Origin: an uncultured Lachnospiraceae bacterium
GTDB lineage: Bacteria > Bacillota > Clostridia > Lachnospirales > Lachnospiraceae
Assembly: GCA_900539715.1 (NCBI GenBank)
Contig: UQDA01000022.1
Span: 1-43,458 of the forward strand
Reading direction: 5' to 3'
DNA: 43,458 bases
The notes below the pieces were generated by a model that saw nothing but the letters and a program-made list of their open reading frames with translations, had not been told where the DNA came from and made no database searches. Position numbers and translations under genes: made by a program. Below are positions 8,523-17,200 of this stretch, piece by piece (the first letter of the stretch is position 1; every line of letters begins with the position of its first letter).

Positions 8523-9763
8523 AAGTAATCTGAAAAATACGGCTTTTTAACCGGAATCAGACGTTCCAGCCAGGTGAGCATATAATACTCGGTCGTTATC
8601 TTTTCATGATCATACAGATAGGTGGGGCGCTTATAGCCCATGAGCATGGCGGTCAGCGTATTGATGTTCAATTCGACCACGTTGATGGACTGGTTATTTT
8701 CGACACGTTCACAGACCGTTTCTCCATCATGCCATGAGACGAGGAAATCGCCCTGATTCCATTCTGCCATATCATCCCGGATGCGGAAATGCAGCTTTAA
8801 GTCTTCGGGTTGTATCTGCCATGGGTATTCGGAAAGGAACTCTTCGGCATCTATGATACGTGCCATGATGTAGGGAGCGATGGTTTCTTCAATTTCGCTG
8901 TCCTCGAACAGATATGCCATCGGTTCTCCGGAATAATTATCGCCGCGTACCTGCGTGATCATGGAAAAGTGCGCGCTGATATAATTCCAGAGACCGTGAC
9001 GCGCCTCGCTTGTCAGATATATCATTTCTTTTATATGAAAAATTTCATTGGCGATATAGTAGACCACATACCCGAGCGGTTTGTGGTCTTCGTTATAATA
9101 GACCGCCACGATCATATCGTCGTTTTCCCATCTCCAGTATTCGTCCCAGGCCAGCTCGTCCCGTATCAGGGAGCCGTGATGCTGCAGCGCAAAATAGGAG
9201 TGGACATTATGAAAGTCCTCGGAATCAAGGCTTACCCGTTCTACCATACCGGTGACGGGGAAAGCTTTAGGCAGCTGCGTGTCCTTAACAGTAAAGGTGA
9301 GCTTGTCAGAAACGATCTCCCAGCCCATTTTACGGTAAAAGGGAATTGAGTATGGATATAAAAAAGAGATAGGCATCTTTTCACGATGCATATAGTCGAT
9401 GACATATCGCATCAGTGAATGGATAAGCCCGCGTCCGCTGTATTCGGGATAGGTAGTGACGCCCGTGATGCCGCCCATGCTCATGATATTATCCTGAATA
9501 TTTACCTGCATCCGGTATACTACGATCATGGATGCGAGCTTTTCTTTGTAAAACCAGCCGAGAACATAGGCTTTCTCAAGGATGGGGCGTTTGGCGGATT
9601 TTATCTCATCCTGCTCCCAGCCGGTCTGAAACAGTTCATAGGATGTGACCTGGAATGCGTACTGCAAAAGCGCGTTGAATTGTTCAAGGTCGTTATTGTC
9701 CAGCTCTCTCATTTTGAAATCGCCGTTTACTTCGAGATAAGTATGTTTGTCAGTGTCTGTCAT
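8519..9763 (-). CDS. Eis-like GNAT N-acetyltransferase
   Basis: A 414-residue protein with Eis-family architecture: an N-terminal GNAT domain (about residues 15-150, acetyl-CoA loop around VTTYPEYSGRGLIHSLMRYV), a second GNAT-like domain, and an SCP2-like C-terminal domain. In mycobacterial Eis, a tyrosine and the free carboxylate of the C-terminal Phe act in catalysis. This protein also ends in Phe (PYFSDYF) and has a candidate Tyr in SFLYPYSIPFYRKMGWE. Eis enzymes acetylate amines such as aminoglycosides or lysines; the substrate here is unknown. The start has CAGGAGG upstream with good spacing. It is a single gene, convergent with the peptide operon. Confidence 0.85.
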   Translation of the reverse strand: MTDTDKHTYLEVNGDFKMRELDNNDLEQFNALLQYAFQVTSYELFQTGWEQDEIKSAKRPILEKAYVLGWFYKEKLASMIVVYRMQVNIQDNIMSMGGITGVTTYPEYSGRGLIHSLMRYVIDYMHREKMPISFLYPYSIPFYRKMGWEIVSDKLTFTVKDTQLPKAFPVTGMVERVSLDSEDFHNVHSYFALQHHGSLIRDELAWDEYWRWENDDMIVAVYYNEDHKPLGYVVYYIANEIFHIKEMIYLTSEARHGLWNYISAHFSMITQVRGDNYSGEPMAYLFEDSEIEETIAPYIMARIIDAEEFLSEYPWQIQPEDLKLHFRIRDDMAEWNQGDFLVSWHDGETVCERVENNQSINVVELNINTLTAMLMGYKRPTYLYDHEKITTEYYMLTWLERLIPVKKPYFSDYF

Positions 9764-9935
9764 AAATCATGCCTCCTGCAGTTTTTATATTACAGCTAAA
9801 ATGAAGTTTCGTCTACCGCAGGCGCAAAAATTTGAAATTTTATATCCACAGGAAACTTTTTCGGTCAAAACTGCGTCAGTAAAAGCAAATGCAGAAGAAA
9901 AAAGACTCCCTGTATCGGGATATGGAGGCAGATAG

Positions 9936-10361
9936 ATGAAAATGAAAAAATATAAAAATACAAAAAAGCAGGGGATTTTTATGGACAGGACGAAAAGGAC
10001 TGCGGGCATCTGGCTTGGGGCAGCGATAGTATTTATGGCAGCAGCGGTGTTTGGATTCGGAAGGGCAGCGGCGGCATCACAGCAGGGAAGACTGGCAGAG
10101 TCGAGGCTGCGTTATGAAAAGCAGGAAGAGGCTTATGTAGAACGTGCCCGCAAAGTGCTTGATGAAGCGGGACTGAATAAGGCGGGAGTGATGCTGGAAT
10201 ACAGACAGGGGGCAGACCAGACCCGTTCCTACACGCTTTATATACATCACAGAAGATGGGAAAAGCTTGGAGAAGAAGAGAGAGGAAGGCTGGAAAGAGA
10301 GCTGGAGAGCTGTGCGTTTGAAGGAGAAGACTGTGATTTTTCCTGCAGTTTTTCGGGGTGA
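9936..10361 (+). CDS. Small membrane-anchored protein of unknown function
   Basis: A 141-residue protein that I do not recognise. A basic N-terminus (KMKKYKNTKKQ) precedes one hydrophobic segment at about residues 25-43 (AGIWLGAAIVFMAAAVFGFG). The rest is soluble, charged and partly predicted coiled coil (SRLRYEKQEEAYVERARKVL), with a short Cys-containing tail. Topology is probably a single N-terminal anchor with the C-terminal part outside. ATG 9936 is chosen because GGAGG lies seven bases upstream; an alternative ATG at 9981 has a weaker AGGGGA. It is in the same direction as the DUF1653 gene, which has its own promoter 70-100 bases downstream. Confidence 0.65.
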   Translation: MKMKKYKNTKKQGIFMDRTKRTAGIWLGAAIVFMAAAVFGFGRAAAASQQGRLAESRLRYEKQEEAYVERARKVLDEAGLNKAGVMLEYRQGADQTRSYTLYIHHRRWEKLGEEERGRLERELESCAFEGEDCDFSCSFSG

Positions 10362-10431
10362 CGGATACTTGACCGATTGAGGAAGACAGTGCTCTGAACC
10401 GTCGTTTCTCCTGCCGTAAAAAAATTGGGGA

Positions 10432-10460
10432 ATGACAGGCCGGAAGTTTGGTAGTATACT
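10432..10460 (+). promoter_or_regulatory. Promoter of the DUF1653 / SfsA-MutY operon
   Basis: ATGACA (10432-10437) and TATACT (10455-10460) are separated by exactly 17 bp, with an expected start near 10467 and a 30-nt leader. Each hexamer has one mismatch to consensus. Confidence 0.7.
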
Positions 10461-10496
10461 GGGGACGATAAGGCAGCAGGAAAGGGCAGGAGATAT

Positions 10497-11069
10497 ATGG
10501 AAAAAATACCGGTAGCGGGAGAGATTTACCGTCATTTCAAAGGAGATATGTATCGGGTCGTAACAACGGCGAAGCATGCGGATACGGAGGAAACATTTGC
10601 AGTTTATCAAAAGCTGTGCGGAGATTACGGGATATTCGTTTTGCCGTTGTCTGAGTTTGCCGGAAAAACGGAGGATGGAAAGGAACGCTTTGTCCTTATT
10701 CCAGCTCCGGAAATCGTACGCGGTGAAACAGACAGGGCTGGGAGACCGGAAAACGGCAGCCCGTTCGGAGAGCAGGGCAGCGACAATGAAGAACGGTCGG
10801 AGTTACGTTCTGTGAAGGCGGATACGGACGGCTCAGAGGAGGAGTCCGGGCTGGATGCAGGATTGCTTGCATTTCTGGAGGCGGAGACCTACGCAGAGAA
10901 GCTGAAGGTCTATTCCTCCCTGGCAGGCAGGGTTGACGAGCATATGCTCAATACGATTGCGGTGTCGATGGACCTGGAGCTGTCCGGAGGCAGTGTGGAG
11001 GAGCAGTATGACAATCTAAAAAGCTGTCTTCTGACGCTGGAAAGGTATGAGTGCAGCAGGCTGCGCTGA
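10497..11069 (+). CDS. DUF1653 domain protein
   Basis: A 190-residue protein. Its first 65 residues match the DUF1653 family: GEIYRHFKGDMYRVVTTAKHA, ETFAVYQKLCGDYGIFVLPL and an aromatic/charged end. This is a small beta-rich domain of unknown role. A low-complexity acidic linker (about residues 75-125) leads to a helical C-terminal part, LLAFLEAETYAEKLKVYSSL and onward to residue 190. The gene has its own promoter, starts 4-5 bases after AGGAG, and ends 11 bp before the SfsA-MutY fusion, so the two are probably co-transcribed. No catalytic motif is visible. A link to nucleic-acid metabolism is suggested only by this neighbour. Confidence 0.8.
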   Translation: MEKIPVAGEIYRHFKGDMYRVVTTAKHADTEETFAVYQKLCGDYGIFVLPLSEFAGKTEDGKERFVLIPAPEIVRGETDRAGRPENGSPFGEQGSDNEERSELRSVKADTDGSEEESGLDAGLLAFLEAETYAEKLKVYSSLAGRVDEHMLNTIAVSMDLELSGGSVEEQYDNLKSCLLTLERYECSRLR

Positions 11070-11080
11070 GATGGGAACGG

Positions 11081-12862
11081 ATGAAATATGAGAACATTTC
11101 GGAAGGGCGTTTTATCAGCCGCCCGAACCGTTTTATCGCAGAGGTGGAGATGCAGGACGGCAGGAAAACCGTTCATGTAAAAAATACCGGACGGTGCAGG
11201 GAGCTTCTGGTTCCGGGCGCTGCGGTATATCTGGAAAAAAGCGCGGCGCCCGGGCGAAAGACCGACTATGACCTTGTGGCGGTCCAAAAGGACGGAAAAA
11301 TTGTGAACATGGATTCCCTTGCGCCTAATCGGACAGTACATGAATGGATAGCGTCCGGGAAATACTTTAAAGATGTGACGCTGATAAAGCCGGAATCGTT
11401 TTATAAGGATTCCCGGTTTGATTTTTATGTGGAAGCGGGAACACGAAAGATCTATATAGAGGTCAAGGGCGTGACGCTGGAAAAGGACCGGACTGCGCTG
11501 TTTCCTGATGCCCCGTCCGATCGGGCTTTAAAGCATGTGGAGGAGCTGATAGAGGCAGTCGGGAAAGGCTTTGAAGGCTATGTGATATTCGTGATACAGA
11601 TGAAGGGGCCGGAACGGTTTATGCCAAACAGAGAGGCGCAGCCTGAGTTTGCCGACGCACTGCAAAGGGCAAAAGAGGCAGGCGTGCACATTCTGGCATA
11701 TGACTGCAGCGTGAGCGCGGATGAGATAGAGCTTTGCGAACCTGTGGAGGTCGAACTTCAGACAAAGGACGGACTTTTAAATCGGATTGCGCCGCCGCTG
11801 CTTGCATGGTATGATGAGAACAGGCGGATACTTCCGTGGAGAGAAAAGCCGGAGCCTTACCGCGTATGGGTGTCTGAGATCATGCTGCAGCAGACGCGGG
11901 TGGAAGCGGTAAAGCCCTATTTTGCCAGATTTATGGAGCATCTGCCGGATGTGGAGTCGCTGGCGGCAGCGGAGGAGGACGAGCTGTTAAAGCTCTGGGA
12001 AGGGCTTGGATATTACAGTCGTGCCCGGAATCTGAAGGCGGCGGCTCAGCAGATAGTGGAGCAGCATGGCGGGAAGATGCCTTCGGAATATCATGATTTG
12101 ATAAAACTCAAGGGAATCGGCAGTTATACGGCCGGCGCGATTTCATCAATCGCGTTCGGGCATCCGGTGCCGGCGGTGGATGGCAATGTGCTCAGGGTCA
12201 TTATGCGCCTGCTGGCAGATGACAGCGATATTTCAGAGGCTTCGGTCAGAAAGCGGGTGGAGGAGGACTTAAAGCCCGTGATGCCAAAGGATCGTCCCGG
12301 TGATTTCAATCAGGCGCTGATGGAGCTGGGGGCGACCGTATGTCTGCCGAACGGAGCTCCGAAATGTGCAGAATGTCCGTGGAAGACATTTTGCCGTGCA
12401 GGAATAGAGGAGAGCTGGCAGCAATATCCGAAAAAAGCGGTAAAAAAGCCAAGGACAGTTGAATACAGAACGATACTCGTCATCCGGGACGGACACAGGG
12501 CGGTCATCCGTCGGCGTCCCAATAAGGGGCTTTTAGCGGGAATGTATGAATTTCCGTCACTTTTGGGGAAGGCTTCCCTGGATGAAGTGAAAGACTGGCT
12601 GAGCGCACAGGGAGTCTGCGCTGTCAGGATAGAGAAGCTGCCGGAGTCAAAGCATATCTTTACCCATAAAGAATGGCATATGAGCGGATATATGGTTTTG
12701 GTGGACGGGCTGGAGCCTATGCACAAAGATCCTTCTTTGATGTTTGTTGAAACACAGGAGACGGAGGAAAAATATCCTATTCCGTCAGCGTTTTCGGCAT
12801 ATACTGGATATTTGAGTATCAGGACTGGCAGTATGAAGCTGAGAGGAGAAGGTGAAAAATAA
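11081..12862 (+). CDS. SfsA-MutY fusion: putative nuclease joined to A/G-specific adenine glycosylase
   Basis: A 593-residue fusion. Residues 1-225 match SfsA, a DNA-binding protein with a nuclease-like fold: HVKNTGRCRELLVPGA, APNRTVHEWI, and a PD-(D/E)XK-like core with Asp114, Glu127 and Lys129 in IEVKG. Residues 232-593 match MutY, which removes adenine mispaired with 8-oxoguanine: catalytic Glu266 in VSEIMLQQT, helix-hairpin-helix LKGIGSYTAGAI (343-354), Asp367 in VDGNV, four iron-sulfur Cys (421, 429, 432, 438), and a NUDIX-like C-terminal domain (about 460-580) with FTHKEWHM for 8-oxoG recognition. The two domains are in one open frame with a six-residue join and no stop. ATG 11081 is preferred over GTG 11051, which lies inside the DUF1653 gene. 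MutY domain function is near certain; the SfsA activity is less so. Confidence 0.92.
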   Translation: MKYENISEGRFISRPNRFIAEVEMQDGRKTVHVKNTGRCRELLVPGAAVYLEKSAAPGRKTDYDLVAVQKDGKIVNMDSLAPNRTVHEWIASGKYFKDVTLIKPESFYKDSRFDFYVEAGTRKIYIEVKGVTLEKDRTALFPDAPSDRALKHVEELIEAVGKGFEGYVIFVIQMKGPERFMPNREAQPEFADALQRAKEAGVHILAYDCSVSADEIELCEPVEVELQTKDGLLNRIAPPLLAWYDENRRILPWREKPEPYRVWVSEIMLQQTRVEAVKPYFARFMEHLPDVESLAAAEEDELLKLWEGLGYYSRARNLKAAAQQIVEQHGGKMPSEYHDLIKLKGIGSYTAGAISSIAFGHPVPAVDGNVLRVIMRLLADDSDISEASVRKRVEEDLKPVMPKDRPGDFNQALMELGATVCLPNGAPKCAECPWKTFCRAGIEESWQQYPKKAVKKPRTVEYRTILVIRDGHRAVIRRRPNKGLLAGMYEFPSLLGKASLDEVKDWLSAQGVCAVRIEKLPESKHIFTHKEWHMSGYMVLVDGLEPMHKDPSLMFVETQETEEKYPIPSAFSAYTGYLSIRTGSMKLRGEGEK

Positions 12863-12885
12863 GCTGTACGACGTATTTTTACAGT

Positions 12886-12914
12886 TTGGAACGGGGATAA
12901 AACGTATCTATATT
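12886..12914 (+). promoter_or_regulatory. Possible promoter of the glycosyltransferase gene
   Basis: TTGGAA (12886-12891) and TATATT (12909-12914) lie 17 bp apart, about 50 bases upstream of the glycosyltransferase start. The -35 box is only moderate, so this call is tentative. Confidence 0.45.
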
Positions 12915-12966
12915 GGTGGGAAAAAACGGAATGCGTGCCGCTTGGACGGCAGAATGAGAGGATTTT

Positions 12967-13992
12967 ATGAAACTTTTGTCTATTGCGATACCTTGTTACA
13001 ATTCACAGGATTACATGGCAAAATGTATCGAATCGCTGCTTCCCGGCGGCGAGGACGTTGAGATACTCGTGGTCGATGACGGTTCAAAGGATGATACTGC
13101 GCGTATCGCGGACGAATATGCTGCAAAGTACCCGACGATAGTGCGCGCCATCCATAAGGAGAACGGCGGTCATGGTTCTGCGGTAAATACGGGAATAGAA
13201 AACGCGCAGGGTGTCTATTTTAAGGTTGTAGACAGCGACGACTGGGTAAAGGAGGACGCTTATCTGGCGATTCTGAATACGCTGCGGGAGCTGATAGGCG
13301 GTGAACAGGCGCTGGATATGCTGATCAGCAATTTTGTCTATGAAAAAGAAGGCGAGCGCCGCAAAAAAGTCATGCGCTATAAGCATGTACTGCCGGAAGG
13401 AAGGATATTTGGCTGGAATGATGTGGGACGTTTCCATGTGGGACAGTATATTCTGATGCATTCGGTCATCTACAGGACAAAGCTTTTGCGGGAATGCGGT
13501 TTAAAACTACCGGAACATACCTTTTATGTAGACAATCTGTATGTATTCGAGCCGCTTCCGTATGTGCGGAACATGTACTATCTGGATGTGAACTTTTATC
13601 GTTACTATATCGGACGTGCGGATCAGTCGGTCAATGAAAAGGTTATGACCGGGCGGATAGATCAGCAGATAAAGGTAAACAAGCTGATGGTTGATTATTT
13701 TTCGGAAAAGCAGGCGTCGGTGGCATCAAATAAACCGATGTTCAAATATATGCTCAGTTATCTGGACATCATCACAACAGTGTCGTCTATCCTTCTTATC
13801 CGCATCGGTACGGAAGAAGCGCTTGAAAAGAAAAAAGAGATTTTGTCTTATATCAGGCAGAAGGATAAAAAGATGTACAGAAAACTGCGTTACGGTCTTC
13901 TGGGAAACTGTATGAATCTGCCCGGAAAGACGGGACGTTGGATATCTGTGGAAGGCTATAAGATATGCCAGAAATTTTTCGGATTTAACTGA
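12967..13992 (+). CDS. Family 2 glycosyltransferase
   Basis: A 341-residue GT-A fold glycosyltransferase. The N-terminal SIAIPCYNSQDYMAKCIESL and VDDGSKDDTARIADEY segments bind the nucleotide sugar. The metal-binding DxD is in VVDSDDWV at about residues 86-93. The C-terminal 150 residues are variable, with no membrane segment that would place it in the processive group. Such enzymes add a sugar to cell-surface polysaccharides, glycolipids or proteins; donor and acceptor cannot be told from the sequence. GAGAGGA is positioned before the ATG. It stands alone between mutY and carB, outside any visible polysaccharide cluster. Confidence 0.88.
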   Translation: MKLLSIAIPCYNSQDYMAKCIESLLPGGEDVEILVVDDGSKDDTARIADEYAAKYPTIVRAIHKENGGHGSAVNTGIENAQGVYFKVVDSDDWVKEDAYLAILNTLRELIGGEQALDMLISNFVYEKEGERRKKVMRYKHVLPEGRIFGWNDVGRFHVGQYILMHSVIYRTKLLRECGLKLPEHTFYVDNLYVFEPLPYVRNMYYLDVNFYRYYIGRADQSVNEKVMTGRIDQQIKVNKLMVDYFSEKQASVASNKPMFKYMLSYLDIITTVSSILLIRIGTEEALEKKKEILSYIRQKDKKMYRKLRYGLLGNCMNLPGKTGRWISVEGYKICQKFFGFN

Positions 13993-14129
13993 GACGGGCG
14001 GTTCATACCGGCCTCAAACGCTTGCGCTTTGAGGCGTGAAAATGTGATTCAGGGGTGAGCGGAACTTTTTTAGGCAGTAAAACTTTTCACAGGGCATGAA
14101 TGCTGTTGTTATCAACAGAGAAAAAGTTC

Positions 14130-14158
14130 TTGTTGTCTTTTGCAAATTGTGGTAGAAT
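14130..14158 (+). promoter_or_regulatory. Promoter of carB
   Basis: TTGTTG (14130-14135), 17 bp, TAGAAT (14153-14158), with an expected start near 14165 and a leader of about 45 nt. The region just upstream holds an 8-bp hairpin (GCCTCAAA/TTTGAGGC, 14011-14035) and a small CTGTTG/CAACAG repeat (14103-14118). I see no PyrR-type or other attenuator between the promoter and the gene. Confidence 0.65.
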
Positions 14159-14212
14159 ATAGTGGGTTTTTGGGGAATAAAAAGGAAAAAAGAAAGGAAA
14201 ATGGGTGGACTT

Positions 14213-17200
14213 ATGAAAAGACAAGACATTCATAAAGTACTTATCATCGGCTCCGGTCCGATCATCATCGGTCAGGCATGTGAGTTCGATTATTCGGGTA
14301 CCCAGGCATGTAAGGCATTAAAACAGCTGGGCTATGAAATCGTGCTGGTCAACTCCAATCCGGCAACTATCATGACCGATCCGGATACGGCGGATATTAC
14401 CTATATCGAGCCGTTAAATGTAGACCGTCTGGAGCAGATCATCGAGAAAGAACGTCCGGATGCATTGCTTCCGAACCTTGGCGGACAGTCCGGCTTGAAT
14501 CTGTGTTCCGAGCTGCAGGCTGCAGGCGTTCTGGACAAGTATAACGTAAAAGTAATCGGTGTGCAGGTAGATGCTATCGAGCGCGGCGAGGATCGTATTG
14601 AATTTAAGAACACGATGAAAAACCTCGGCGTGGAAATGGCGAGAAGCGATGTGGCATACTCTGTGGAAGAGGCGCTGGAAATCGCTGATAAGCTGGGATA
14701 TCCGGTAGTCCTGCGTCCTGCCTATACGATGGGCGGCGCCGGCGGCGGTCTTGTTTACAATAAGGAAGAATTAAAAACGGTCTGCTCGAGAGGTCTTCAG
14801 GCAAGCCTTGTAGGACAGGTTCTCGTAGAAGAGTCCATTTTGGGATGGGAAGAGCTGGAGCTGGAGGTTGTCCGCGATGCAAAGGGCAACATGATAACGG
14901 TATGCTTCATTGAAAATATCGATCCTGTCGGAGTCCATACCGGCGATTCCTTCTGTTCCGCCCCGATGCTGACGATTTCTGAGGACGTTCAGAAGAAGCT
15001 GCAGGAGCAGGCTTATAAGATAGTAGATGCGATTCAGGTTATCGGTGGTACAAACGTACAGTTTGCACACGATCCGGTTTCCGGTCGTGCAGTCGTAATA
15101 GAGATAAATCCGAGAACATCCCGTTCCTCTGCGCTGGCAAGTAAGGCAACAGGCTTCCCGATAGCACTCGTATCCGCAATGCTGGCGAGCGGTCTGACAT
15201 TGGATGAGATTCCGTGCGGCAAATACGGCACTCTGGACAAATATGTTCCGGGTGGAGATTATATCGTTCTGAAGTTCGCGCGCTGGGCATTTGAGAAGTT
15301 CAAGGGCGTTGAAGATAAGCTGGGCACACAGATGCGTGCCGTAGGCGAAGTGATGAGTATCGGCAAGACCTATAAAGAGGCGCTGCAGAAAGCGATACGT
15401 TCTCTGGAGAAGAACCGTTATGGTCTTGGTCATGTGAACGGTTATGATCGGAAGACAAAGAAGGAACTTCTGACAATGCTGGCAACACCGAGTAGCGAGA
15501 GACATTTCATCATGTATGAAGCTCTGCGTAAGGGCGCTTCTGTAGAAGAGATACACAAGCTGACAAAGGTAAAAGAATACTTCATCGAGCAGATGAAGGA
15601 GCTGGTGCTTGAAGAAGAAAAGCTGGTTTCTGAATATCGCGGAAAGCTGCCTTCTGATGAAGATTTGAAGCAGGCAAAGCTGGACGGTTTCTCCGACAAA
15701 TATCTGAGCGAGATTCTGGAGATTCCGGAAGAGGATATCCGCAGAAGACGCACAGAGCTTGGCGTTGTGGAAGGCTGGGAAGGCGTGCATGTAAGCGGTA
15801 CTCAGGATTCCGCATACTACTACTCCAGTTACCATGTAGAGGATAAGAGCCCTTCTGATGACAGCAGACAGAAGGTCATGATACTGGGCGGCGGTCCTAA
15901 CCGTATCGGTCAGGGTATCGAGTTTGACTATTGCTGCGTACATGCGGCTAAGGCGCTGCATAAGCTTGGTTTCTCTACTATCATCGTAAACTGCAATCCT
16001 GAGACGGTATCAACAGACTATGATACATCTGATAAGCTGTATTTTGAGCCGCTGACATTGGAAGACGTTCTTGCCATCTATGAGAAAGAAAAGCCGGTCG
16101 GCGTGATCGCGCAGTTTGGCGGACAGACTCCTTTGAACCTGGCAGCAGACTTAAAGAAATACGGTGTTAACATTCTGGGGACGACTCCGGAGACAATTGA
16201 TCTTGCAGAAGACAGAGACCAGTTCCGTGAGATGATGGAGAAGCTTGAAATTCCTATGCCGGAAGCAGGTATGGCTGTCAATGTTGAAGAGGCGCTTGAG
16301 ACTGCCCACAGAATCGGATATCCTGTAATGGTACGTCCTTCCTATGTACTGGGCGGACGCGGAATGGAAGTTGTTTACGACGATGAGGCGTTGACGTTCT
16401 ACATGCAGCAGGCGGTAGGCGTAACTCCCGACCGTCCTATTCTGATAGACAGATTCCTTCATCATGCAACAGAGTGCGAAGCGGATGCCATCAGCGATGG
16501 AGAGAACGTGTTTGTTCCTTCCGTTATGGAGCACATCGAGCTTGCGGGCATTCATTCCGGTGACTCTGCATGTATCATTCCGCCTAAGGGACTGTCTGAC
16601 GAGCAGGTTGAGACTATCAAGGATTATACGAGAAAGATAGCAAAAGAGCTGGGCGTTGTCGGACTGATGAATATGCAGTATGCGATTGAAGACGGAAGAG
16701 TTTATGTGATAGAGGCAAATCCCCGTGCATCCAGAACAGTTCCGCTCGTATCCAAAGTATGCGGTATCAATATGGTTCAGATAGCGACAGATATCATCAC
16801 TCTGCCTTATACAGGACGTAAGACTCCTGTAACAGAGCTCAGGGAGAAGAAATTCAGCCATTACGGCGTGAAGGAAGCGGTATTCCCGTTCAACATGTTC
16901 CCTGAAGTAGACCCTGTCCTTGGGCCGGAAATGCGTTCTACAGGAGAAGTGCTCGGCATGTCTACAGACTTTGGTGACGCTTTCTACAAGGCAGAAGAAG
17001 GCGCAGGAAGCAAGATACCTACCGAGGGCTGCGTACTTATCTCTGTAAATGACAGAGATAAGGCTGAGGTTGCGGATGTTGCAAGAGGCTTCTATGAGTG
17101 TGGCTTCGAGATTATGGCAACAGGCAGAACCTGTGACCTGATAGAGGCAGCGGGCATTCCTGCACTTAAGGTATGCAAGATAGATGAGGGACGTCCGAAT

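Noticed and set aside
11051..11080. Upstream GTG start for the SfsA-MutY fusion
   Set aside because: It would lie within the DUF1653 coding end and adds residues absent from SfsA proteins.
12852..13061. 69-codon frame between mutY and the glycosyltransferase
   Set aside because: Overlaps both genes out of frame, no motif and no ribosome binding site.
14011..14035. 8-bp hairpin GCCTCAAA/TTTGAGGC after the glycosyltransferase as a terminator
   Set aside because: No T tract follows, so I do not list it as a terminator; it may still mark the 3' end.
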